A DNA stretch of 10,359 bases, from the NCBI GenBank assembly GCA_039033795.1, contig JBCCBY010000094.1, positions 1-10,359 on the forward strand. The letters are read 5' to 3'. Below are positions 1 to 5,538 of the stretch, in pieces. Below the pieces are notes generated by a model. That model had not been told where the DNA came from, searched no databases, and saw nothing but the letters and a program-made list of their open reading frames with translations. The position numbers and the translations under genes are program-made. The number at the start of each line of letters is the position of its first letter. Positions within the stretch are counted from its first letter, which is position 1. This DNA is from Parvularcula sp039033795 (lineage in GTDB: Bacteria; Pseudomonadota; Alphaproteobacteria; Caulobacterales; Parvularculaceae).

Positions 1-210
1 TGCTGCCGTGGAGTCCGGGCAGGTCTGACAAAATTGAGCGCGCTGAGAGCGTCAAACCCCTGTACCAACGTGGGGTGGTGTGGTTCCCCGCTGGGGCAAG
101 GCATCACCCTTGGCGCAGCGGCTCAATTTGTTGAAAGCGACAAGCCAGCTGCGCTCGGCGGCGACGAAGACACTGCATCCTTGATGATCGAGTCGTCGAT
201 CCGCTTCTAA
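1..210 (+). CDS. C-terminal end of a probable outer-membrane beta-barrel (porin-like) protein, partial
   Basis: The first reading frame is open from the left edge to a TAA at 208-210, giving 69 residues with no start in view. The last 12 residues (TASLMIESSIRF) alternate hydrophobic and polar side chains and end in Phe, the usual C-terminal signature of barrels inserted by the BAM complex. A second alternating stretch (ITLGAAAQF) follows a turn-like PLGQG, so two final beta-strands joined by an acidic loop (SDKPAALGGDED) can be proposed. This would place the protein in the outer membrane as a channel or related barrel. The segment before it (about residues 1-26) is odd: it holds four cysteines, rare in porins, and may mean a frameshift or degradation upstream. 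The stop overlaps the stop of the convergent gene on the other strand. Family assignment rests on pattern only, not on a recognised domain. Confidence 0.45.
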   Translation, partial: CCRGVRAGLTKLSALRASNPCTNVGWCGSPLGQGITLGAAAQFVESDKPAALGGDEDTASLMIESSIRF

Positions 211-806
211 CGCTTGTTGAAAAACGCGCCGATCGCCCCAAAGCCTTGAAAAGAGCTGCCATGGAGCCCCCGCGCTGTCCGCTCGTTGACGCCGCCTAAG
301 GCCAAACACGGTCGGGGTAGAGCCGCCGCCAGCTGCGCCGCACGGGCTGCCCCCAAATGCGCGGCACCTGGGTGGCTGGCCGTCGACCACACCGGCGACA
401 CAAAGAGCGCATCGCTCCCGCGCCCTGTGGCCCGCAAGCCTTCAGACAGGCTATGGGCGGGCGCGGTCTGAAAAGCACGCCCACGATCGCCCGCATGGGT
501 TCCGTCCGCTCCGGGTAAATGAGCCCGCGCCATCAAAAAAATATGCCCGCGGGCTTGGACCTCCCGCCGAACAGCATCGGCGAGCACGAACCTTTCGGCG
601 GGAGGCAAGGCGTCATGGCGAAAAACAATGGCCATTGGCGGGATACCCCGGGGCAAGCCTGAGACAAAAGCCTCGATACGAGGGGTTCGATCGGGATCGG
701 TGAAGAGAGCCAATGCAAAGGGGAGCGAGGAAGGTTGCGGGGAGGCCTGACGCAGCGACCACGCGGCGCGGGAGAGAGCGATGACACGGGAACGAAACTC
801 TGCCAC
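207..806 (-). CDS. Thiamine-phosphate-synthase-like protein (TMP/TenI family)
   Basis: A 199-residue TIM-barrel protein of the ThiE/TenI family, whose founding member joins HMP pyrophosphate and thiazole phosphate to make thiamine phosphate. Visible family landmarks are the first strand with TDPDR (about 36-40), ADGTHAG (about 100-106, like the ADGVHLGQ of ThiE), AHS (117-119), SPVWSTASHPG (137-147) and ALGGVN (169-174). The SPV-x-T-x-SHPG loop differs from the GP-x-F-x-T-x-TK loop of classical ThiE and is typical of the alphaproteobacterial paralogue found beside yggS, so true thiamine synthase activity is uncertain. The start is a GTG at 806-804. Another GTG lies at 812 and a TTG at 713, and none has a convincing ribosome binding site. 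A longer ATG-started frame reaches 1076 but would lie antisense to yggS and adds no family sequence. It is convergent with the porin-like frame. Confidence 0.75.
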   Translation of the reverse strand: MAEFRSRVIALSRAAWSLRQASPQPSSLPFALALFTDPDRTPRIEAFVSGLPRGIPPMAIVFRHDALPPAERFVLADAVRREVQARGHIFLMARAHLPGADGTHAGDRGRAFQTAPAHSLSEGLRATGRGSDALFVSPVWSTASHPGAAHLGAARAAQLAAALPRPCLALGGVNERTARGLHGSSFQGFGAIGAFFNKR

Positions 807-815
807 CCCCACGCC

Positions 816-1487
816 ATGGACCGGGCGGAACTGATCAGCAACCTTGAGAGCGTTGCAAGCAACATCGCGGCGGCGGCCTTCGAAGCGGGCCGCGAACCCA
901 GCGACGTGCGCCTCACCGCTGTGTCGAAAACATTTGGCGCGGAGCGGATCAGGCCATTGCTGGAGCATGGGCATCGGGTTTTTGGTGAGAACCGGGTGCA
1001 GGAGAGCCAAGCCAAATGGCCCGCGCTCAAGGACGACTTTCCTGATCTCGAGCTGCGCCTCATCGGGCCCCTGCAATCAAACAAAGCCAAAGAAGCGGTT
1101 GCGTTGTTCGATGTGATCGAGACCGTTGACCGACCCAAGATTGCCGCGGCGCTCGCCAAAGAGATGACAAGCCAGGCCCGCAACCTGCCGGTCTATGTCC
1201 AAATCAACACGGGCGACGAGCCGCAAAAGGCGGGCGTTTCGCCTAGCGAGACAGCGCGTTTTGTCGACGAGTGCCGCACCGTCCATGGTCTTCACGTCAT
1301 CGGTCTCATGGCGATCCCGCCGCTGAACGAGCCCCCCGCACCCCATTTTGCGCTTCTTGCGAAATTGGCCGCGAGCCAAAATCTCCCTCGCCTGAGCATG
1401 GGCATGTCAGCAGATTACGAGGCCGCGGTTTCCTTGGGGGCAACCGATGTCCGGGTGGGGAGTGGTCTCTTCGGTCCGCGAGGCTAA
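816..1487 (+). CDS. yggS: YggS/PROSC family pyridoxal-phosphate homeostasis protein
   Basis: A 223-residue cytosolic PLP-binding protein of the YggS/PLPBP family. These have the alanine-racemase N-terminal barrel fold but no known catalytic activity, and they buffer free pyridoxal phosphate and affect amino-acid metabolism. Landmarks are AVSKT with the PLP-binding Lys38, FGENRVQE (57-64), LIGPLQSNK (82-90), VQINTGDEPQKAG (128-140), GLMAIPP (163-169), LSMGMSADYEAA (193-204) and the phosphate-binding end VRVGSGLFG (212-220). The usual His before IGxLQ is Arg81-Leu82 here, a minor variation. Length is normal for the family. I chose ATG 816 because the homologous region begins there. A TTG 27 codons upstream would add unconserved, Gly/Arg-rich sequence and overlap the divergent gene. 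No clear Shine-Dalgarno is seen. The divergent ThiE-like gene begins 9 bp away. Confidence 0.95.
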   Translation: MDRAELISNLESVASNIAAAAFEAGREPSDVRLTAVSKTFGAERIRPLLEHGHRVFGENRVQESQAKWPALKDDFPDLELRLIGPLQSNKAKEAVALFDVIETVDRPKIAAALAKEMTSQARNLPVYVQINTGDEPQKAGVSPSETARFVDECRTVHGLHVIGLMAIPPLNEPPAPHFALLAKLAASQNLPRLSMGMSADYEAAVSLGATDVRVGSGLFGPRG

Positions 1488-1506
1488 CAAAACCGGCACT
1501 CCACGC

Positions 1507-1537
1507 GGGCGCGCTAGCGTTGACACGCAACCCGCCC
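1507..1537 (+). terminator. Weak stem-loop after yggS, possible terminator
   Basis: About 20 bases after the yggS stop, GGGCG (1507-1511) can pair with CGCCC (1533-1537) around an inner GTTG/CAAC stem (1519-1522 with 1528-1531). The helix is interrupted and no run of T follows, so this does not qualify as a classical intrinsic terminator. It may simply be a GC-rich chance pairing. Confidence 0.2.
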
Positions 1538-1572
1538 AGAGACGATTGGGCATTGCGTAGCGCATGCAAACA

Positions 1573-1586
1573 TTGACACATATCAA
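1573..1586 (+). promoter_or_regulatory. FNR/FixK-type operator (anaerobox)
   Basis: The sequence TTGACACATATCAA fits the FNR/FixK/FnrL family consensus TTGAY-N4-RTCAA at every specified position (half-sites TTGAC and, read on the other strand, TTGAT). It lies in the only sizeable intergenic region upstream of the response-regulator gene. Its centre (between 1579 and 1580) is about 41 bases ahead of the start expected from the -10 element at 1608-1613, the classical position for class II activation by Crp/FNR proteins. The first six bases also read as a -35 hexamer (TTGACA), but no usable -10 follows at 16-18 bases, which favours the operator reading. Direct binding is not shown, and other Crp/FNR-family members (DNR, NnrR) recognise similar sites. 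Confidence 0.6.
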
Positions 1587-1607
1587 AGTGATCGAATTTG
1601 CTGGGCA

Positions 1608-1613
1608 TATGAT
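1608..1613 (+). promoter_or_regulatory. Predicted -10 element of the response-regulator promoter
   Basis: TATGAT matches the sigma-70 -10 consensus at five of six bases. Transcription would start near 1620-1621, leaving a leader of about 126 bases before the response regulator. The matching -35 region (about 1585-1590, AAAGTG) is poor, as expected for an activator-dependent promoter whose activator site overlaps the -35 region. Confidence 0.5.
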
Positions 1614-1638
1614 TTTGAATTTGCTGAAACACGTCGAT

Positions 1639-1654
1639 AATCGCCGAAGCGATT
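1639..1654 (+). promoter_or_regulatory. Small hairpin in the predicted 5' leader of the response-regulator mRNA
   Basis: AATCGC (1639-1644) pairs perfectly with GCGATT (1649-1654) around a CGAA tetraloop. It lies about 20 bases into the predicted leader. Further down, two mutually exclusive pairings are possible: TCCGC/GCGGA (1686-1690 with 1702-1706) and TTTATC/GATAAA (1691-1696 with 1705-1710). No known riboswitch class is recognised. The leader is visibly more AT-rich than the flanking genes. Confidence 0.3.
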
Positions 1655-1746
1655 GCCTCGAAAGGAAAAACGACGGAATGGTTTGTCCGCTTTATCTGAA
1701 TGCGGATAAACCTTTGCAAGGGTAATAGAACGGGCGCTCACCACCA

Positions 1747-2454
1747 ATGACAAGAAAAGCGAAGGTTTTGCTGATCGATGACGATGAGTTGCTCGTTGGG
1801 GCGCTCGCCGAACAGTTCGGCGACCACAGCGAGTTCCAGCTCTCCACAGCGCGCACAGGATCTGAAGCGCTCGAACTCCTTGTCACGCAAGCCCATATCG
1901 ACATCGTGCTCCTCGACATTGGCTTGCCCGACATGGACGGCCGCGATGCCTGCCGCAAATTGCGCGAGAACGGGTTTAAATCACCAATCCTTATGCTGAC
2001 GGGTTCGGACAGTGATGATGACGTGATCAACGGCCTTGATGCAGGGGCCAACGACTACATCACCAAGCCCTTCAAATTTGCCGTGCTGCTAGCGCGCATG
2101 CGAGCCCATTTGCGCAGCCATGAACAATCAGAAGATGCGATCTTCAAGATCGGCCCTTACGACTTCAAGCCTGCGGTCAAAATGCTGATCACGGGGGAGG
2201 ATCGGAAGATCAAACTGACGGAAAAAGAAGCCTCGATCCTCAAATACCTCTACCGCGCGGGCGGCCAACCCGTCAGCCGCGATGTTCTGCTGGACGAAGT
2301 TTGGGGCTACAATTCCGGGGTCACCACCCACACGCTCGAAACGCATGTTTATCGCCTGCGCCAGAAGATCGAACCCAATCCTGGTCAGGCGGAGCTGCTG
2401 GTCACCGAAAGCGGCGGCTATCGGCTTGCGCTGGAAGACCAAGCGCCCAATTAG
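1747..2454 (+). CDS. OmpR/PhoB-family response regulator (orphan)
   Basis: A 235-residue two-component response regulator: a receiver domain (about 5-122) followed by a winged-helix DNA-binding domain (about 132-228). Receiver landmarks are the acidic pocket LIDDDE (Asp11-Asp13), phospho-acceptor Asp57 in LLDIGLPDMDG, switch Thr85 in LMLTG and Lys107 in ITKPF. The output domain has LTEKEASILKYL, the SRDVLLDEVWGYN turn, the recognition helix THTLETHVYRLRQKIE and the wing ESGGYRLA. It should bind promoter DNA as a phosphorylated dimer. No histidine kinase lies nearby, so the partner is unknown. The start is fixed: an in-frame TAG at 1726-1728 leaves ATG 1747 as the first choice, though only a weak ribosome binding site is seen (AAGGG is too far away). 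The upstream FNR/FixK-type box suggests control by oxygen or nitric oxide. Its regulon cannot be inferred. Confidence 0.92.
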   Translation: MTRKAKVLLIDDDELLVGALAEQFGDHSEFQLSTARTGSEALELLVTQAHIDIVLLDIGLPDMDGRDACRKLRENGFKSPILMLTGSDSDDDVINGLDAGANDYITKPFKFAVLLARMRAHLRSHEQSEDAIFKIGPYDFKPAVKMLITGEDRKIKLTEKEASILKYLYRAGGQPVSRDVLLDEVWGYNSGVTTHTLETHVYRLRQKIEPNPGQAELLVTESGGYRLALEDQAPN

Positions 2455-2488
2455 TCGCTGCCCGATTTGCGGCGGCCGGCCCTTCTTG

Positions 2489-2504
2489 GCTGTGCTCCAA
2501 CAGC
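2489..2504 (+). other. Short inverted repeat in the gap between the response regulator and the PEP-mutase-like gene
   Basis: GCTGT (2489-2493) and ACAGC (2500-2504) form a 5-bp stem with a 6-base loop in the 74-bp gap. No T-tract follows, so termination is unlikely. A palindromic GGCCGGCC sits just before it (2474-2481). Either could affect mRNA stability or be chance. I see no convincing promoter in this gap, so the downstream gene may be read from the response-regulator promoter. Confidence 0.2.
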
Positions 2505-2528
2505 TCGACGCAAGAAGCGAGTGACACC

Positions 2529-3305
2529 ATGACAACGCCCCAGCATCAAACCAAAGCCGCTGCCTTTCATTCTCTGCACAAACCCGGCGATCCCCTCGTC
2601 CTCACCAACGCATGGGATGCGGGATCCGCCGCCGCGGTCGCCAAAGCAGGCGCCATGGCCATCGCAACGGGAAGCGCGAGCGTTGCCATGGCTCACGGCT
2701 ATGCCGATGGCGAAAAGCTGCCCTTTGGGACGTTGCTGTCGGTTCTCACCGAGATGACGCAGGCGACAGACCTTCCCGTCTCCGCCGATCTCGAAACAGG
2801 GTTCGCTGAGAACCATGATCAGCTCAGAGCGAATGTGGAGAAGGTGGTGAAAACTGGGATCGTTGGGATCAATTTCGAAGATCAAATGATCGAAACCGGT
2901 GAGATGCGCTCCCTTGAAGACCAGGTTCAACGCCTTCAAGTCATCCGTGCCGAGAGCAACCGCCTCGGGCTCGATCTCTATATTAATGCCCGCACCGATC
3001 TTTTTTTGTTGGAGACCGATCAAGACCGGCACGCCGCCCTTGTCCCCGAGGCCAAGGAGAGACTGCTCGCCTATCGAGCGGCGGGCGCGCACGGAGCTTT
3101 TGTGCCTGGACTGATGAGGGATGACTTGATTGGTGATGTCTGCGCGGCCCTGGATATGCCGGTGAATGTCCTCGTGATGGGCGAGGCCGTTCGCCGGTCC
3201 CATTATGCTTCTCTTGGTGTGGCGCGGATCAGCGCTGGGCCAGCGCCCTACCGCCGCGCAATGGCCGCGCTTGAAGCGGAAACCAGGCGCGCCCTTTCAA
3301 GCTGA
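2529..3305 (+). CDS. PEP mutase/isocitrate lyase superfamily enzyme
   Basis: A 258-residue protein of the isocitrate lyase/phosphoenolpyruvate mutase superfamily (alpha/beta barrel, Mg-dependent, acting on C-C or P-C bonds next to a carboxylate). Landmarks are NAWDAGSA (27-34), GSASVAMAHGYADG (48-61), the metal-binding strand SADLETGF (85-92), INFEDQ (114-119), INARTD (152-157), AFVPG (190-194) and RISAGPAPYR (233-242). The KKCGH catalytic loop of true isocitrate lyase is absent, and the protein is far shorter, so it is not the glyoxylate-shunt enzyme. 2-Methylisocitrate lyase, oxaloacetate decarboxylase or another 2-oxoacid lyase remain possible. ATG 2529 is chosen because the conserved sequence starts shortly after. 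The frame remains open upstream, but that stretch is the other frame of the response-regulator gene. No phosphonate genes are nearby, which argues against a phosphonate role. Confidence 0.88.
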   Translation: MTTPQHQTKAAAFHSLHKPGDPLVLTNAWDAGSAAAVAKAGAMAIATGSASVAMAHGYADGEKLPFGTLLSVLTEMTQATDLPVSADLETGFAENHDQLRANVEKVVKTGIVGINFEDQMIETGEMRSLEDQVQRLQVIRAESNRLGLDLYINARTDLFLLETDQDRHAALVPEAKERLLAYRAAGAHGAFVPGLMRDDLIGDVCAALDMPVNVLVMGEAVRRSHYASLGVARISAGPAPYRRAMAALEAETRRALSS

Positions 3306-3374
3306 CGCAGCAACAGCCCTGGCCATTGCCGCGGCCTTCTTTATGATCGCGCAGAGAACGAGGTCGGCTGATCC

Positions 3375-4139
3375 ATGCACATTTTCCGCGCAGTGTTGGT
3401 GCTCGCGATGGCGGTCGCTCAGATCGGCGCTGCCTTTGCGCCGCAGGTGTTGGGGTGGAGCAGGAACATGGGGACGGCTGCGCGGCTTTATGAATCGCCG
3501 CTCGTTCCCGCTGGCTATGCCTTTTCGATTTGGGGGCCCTTGTTCCTCGGCTGCCTGTTCTTTGCGATCTGGCAATCTCTGTCGCCGCGTCGGCGAGAGA
3601 GCGAGATTGGCACGGTGGGATGGCTAGCTTTTGGCGCCTTCACCGCGATCACGGTGTGGTCCGTGCATCAACCCCTCTTTGGTCCAGGACCACTCAGCTT
3701 TGCGGTGTTGCAGGTGGTTCTGCTGTTCGCCTTTCTCGCGGCTGTCTTCACGCGGCGTATAGACGGTCTGAGCCTTGGTGACCGCATCGCCGTTTTGCCG
3801 CTTTTTGCCCTTACAGGGTGGCTTCTCGTCGCCTCGCCTGGCGGTCTCAGCCTTGCTTTGCGCTCGCTTGGGTTGGAGCCATTTTTGGGATCATTGATGC
3901 GAGAATCGCTGGTGCTTGTGATGGTTTGGCTGATACCGGCCGCGATCTTGGCCTTTTTCGCGCGCTCCGCGGCGTTCCTCGCGGCGGTGATTTGGGGCCT
4001 GGTTGCTGTCATCGTCGCCAATCAAGGAAGCGGCGAAACACTTTTTATCCAAGTGCTTTACCTGGCTGCTGGCACCATGACAGTGGCCAGCTTGATGGGT
4101 GCGCTGGCGGCCCGCCGGGCACCGCCAGAAAGCCGCTAA
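3375..4139 (+). CDS. Polytopic membrane protein with TspO/MBR-like motif
   Basis: A 254-residue, strongly hydrophobic inner-membrane protein with about eight predicted helices (roughly residues 4-26, 47-68, 81-98, 106-126, 137-155, 179-197, 199-217, 224-247). The segment PAGYAFSIWGPLFLG (45-59) resembles the conserved AFSIWxxIYxxL motif in helix 2 of TspO/MBR (tryptophan-rich sensory) proteins, which bind porphyrins or other ligands. Classical TspO has about 160 residues and five helices, so this would be an enlarged relative of the kind annotated only as TspO/MBR-related. The tryptophan content is modest (8 seen). The start ATG 3375 has CGAGGT about 10 bases upstream. It follows the PEP-mutase-like gene by 69 bp and precedes miaB by 41 bp, so co-transcription is possible. 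The substrate is unknown. Confidence 0.65.
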   Translation: MHIFRAVLVLAMAVAQIGAAFAPQVLGWSRNMGTAARLYESPLVPAGYAFSIWGPLFLGCLFFAIWQSLSPRRRESEIGTVGWLAFGAFTAITVWSVHQPLFGPGPLSFAVLQVVLLFAFLAAVFTRRIDGLSLGDRIAVLPLFALTGWLLVASPGGLSLALRSLGLEPFLGSLMRESLVLVMVWLIPAAILAFFARSAAFLAAVIWGLVAVIVANQGSGETLFIQVLYLAAGTMTVASLMGALAARRAPPESR

Positions 4140-4180
4140 GAGAGCCGATGACAGGCCTTGTCCGTTTGGGCTAAGCGCCG

Positions 4181-5527
4181 ATGGTGACAACGTCTCGAGA
4201 TATCCCAAAAAAACGCGTCCACGTGAAAACGTGGGGCTGTCAGATGAATGTGTATGACAGCGAACGCATGACAGGCCTTTTGAAGCCCCTCGGTTATGAA
4301 ACCACCGAAGCGGCAGACGACGCCGACCTCGTCATCCTCAACACGTGCCATATCCGCGAGAAGGCCGCGGAAAAGGTCTATTCAGAACTGGGGCGTCTTA
4401 AAGACGTGAAGGCCAGGGGGGGAACCATCGCGGTGGCGGGCTGCGTTGCCCAGGCCGAGGGCGCAGAAATGCGGGCCCGTGCGCCCCAAGTCGACTTCGT
4501 GATTGGCCCTCAAAGCTACCACAAGCTGCCAGAGATCATCGCCAAGACCGCTCGCCGAACAGGTGAACATCTGTTCACAGACTTTGACGTTGAGGAAAAG
4601 TTCGACCGTCTCGCAGACGACAGAGAAGTCGAGGGCTACACCGCCTTTGTCACCATCCAGGAGGGGTGCGATAAGTTCTGTACCTTCTGTGTTGTTCCGT
4701 ACACCCGCGGCGCAGAGATCAGCCGAGGCGCTGATAAAGTGACAGCAGAGGTGCGTGCTTTGGTGGCCAAGGGTGTGCGCGAAGTCACGCTTTTAGGGCA
4801 GAACGTTAACGCTTGGCAGAGTGCCGCGCCAGCCGGATCAACGGACGATGTCTGGGGTCTTGGCGAGCTCTGCCGCCACCTAGCCAAGATTGATGGCCTC
4901 GACCGCATTCGCTTCACCACCTCCCATCCCCGCGATATGGATCGCGGCTTGATCGAGGCGTTTGGCGATGAACCAAAGCTCATGCCCTACCTTCACCTTC
5001 CCGTGCAGGCAGGGAATGACCGTATCCTGAAGGCCATGAACCGCGGACATACAGCGGAGAGTTACATCCGCCAAATCGAAGAGGTCCGTGCCGTGCGGCC
5101 TGACATCGCGATCTCAGGCGACATGATCGTCGGTTTTCCGGGTGAGGACGATCAAGCCTTTGATGACACGATGAGCCTCGTGCACGAGGTGGGTTACGCC
5201 AGCTGTTTCAGCTTCAAATACTCGCGCCGTCCAGGAACGCCCGGGGCGACCATGGCCAAGCAAGTGCCGGAGGAGGTTAAATCGGAACGTCTGCAACGCC
5301 TGCAGGCGCTTCTGCATGAACAAAAGCAGGCGTTTGATCGCCAACAGATCGGAAAAACGATCCCTGTGCTGTTTGAAAAACAGGGGCGCGAGCAAGGCCA
5401 ATTGGTTGGCCGCAGCCCGTATCTCCAGTCGGTCTATGCCGACGCACCCTTGGACACCTTGGGTGAGATCGTCCCGGTTCGTATCCAAGAGACGCGCCCA
5501 AACAGCCTGCGCGGCGCTCTCGACTAG
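4181..5527 (+). CDS. miaB: tRNA-2-methylthio-N6-dimethylallyladenosine synthase MiaB
   Basis: A 448-residue radical-SAM methylthiotransferase that adds a methylthio group to i6A37 of tRNAs reading UNN codons. The N-terminal methylthiotransferase domain carries Cys20 (WGCQMNVYDSERM), Cys56 (LNTCHIREKA) and Cys88 (AGCVAQAEG), ligands of the auxiliary 4Fe-4S cluster. The radical-SAM motif is Cys163-x3-Cys167-x2-Cys170 (EGCDKFCTFCVVPYTRG). LGQNVNAW, YLHLPVQAGND, GDMIVGFPGE and PGTPGATM follow, then a C-terminal TRAM domain (about 383-445) for tRNA binding. All cluster cysteines are present and length is normal. ATG 4181 is forced, because an in-frame TAA lies at 4172-4174; the ribosome binding site is weak. 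It heads the miaB-phoH-ybeY-corC-lnt cluster. An 8-codon in-frame mini-ORF lies just upstream. Confidence 0.97.
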   Translation: MVTTSRDIPKKRVHVKTWGCQMNVYDSERMTGLLKPLGYETTEAADDADLVILNTCHIREKAAEKVYSELGRLKDVKARGGTIAVAGCVAQAEGAEMRARAPQVDFVIGPQSYHKLPEIIAKTARRTGEHLFTDFDVEEKFDRLADDREVEGYTAFVTIQEGCDKFCTFCVVPYTRGAEISRGADKVTAEVRALVAKGVREVTLLGQNVNAWQSAAPAGSTDDVWGLGELCRHLAKIDGLDRIRFTTSHPRDMDRGLIEAFGDEPKLMPYLHLPVQAGNDRILKAMNRGHTAESYIRQIEEVRAVRPDIAISGDMIVGFPGEDDQAFDDTMSLVHEVGYASCFSFKYSRRPGTPGATMAKQVPEEVKSERLQRLQALLHEQKQAFDRQQIGKTIPVLFEKQGREQGQLVGRSPYLQSVYADAPLDTLGEIVPVRIQETRPNSLRGALD

Positions 5528-5538
5528 AGGAAGCGCAC

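Noticed and set aside
810..1076. N-terminal extension of the ThiE-like gene to an ATG at 1076
   Set aside because: The extra 90 residues would be fully antisense to yggS and carry no ThiE-family sequence, while homology begins only near the GTG at 806.
1573..1602. TTGACA at 1573-1578 as a normal sigma-70 -35 box
   Set aside because: No acceptable -10 follows at 16-18 bases (the sequence there is about ATTTGC). The TATGAT at 1608 is 29 bases away, too far for this -35 but right for a class II activator site.
1564..1725. 53-codon plus-strand ORF in the intergenic region before the response regulator
   Set aside because: It starts upstream of the predicted transcription start and runs through the FNR-type box and -10 element, has no ribosome binding site, and the peptide is not recognised. 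The regulatory reading explains the region better.
2301..2528. N-terminal extension of the PEP-mutase-like protein to 2301
   Set aside because: The added residues are the out-of-frame reading of the response-regulator 3' end and are unlike the family N-terminus.
2451..3203. 250-residue minus-strand ORF
   Set aside because: It lies antisense to the PEP-mutase-like gene, whose protein shows clear family motifs. The antisense translation shows none, so it is a by-product of GC-rich codon bias.
3321..3341. GGCC-N8-GGCC followed by TTCTTT after the PEP-mutase-like gene as a terminator
   Set aside because: The stem is only 4 bp and cannot be extended, and the T-tract is interrupted, so this is too weak to call.
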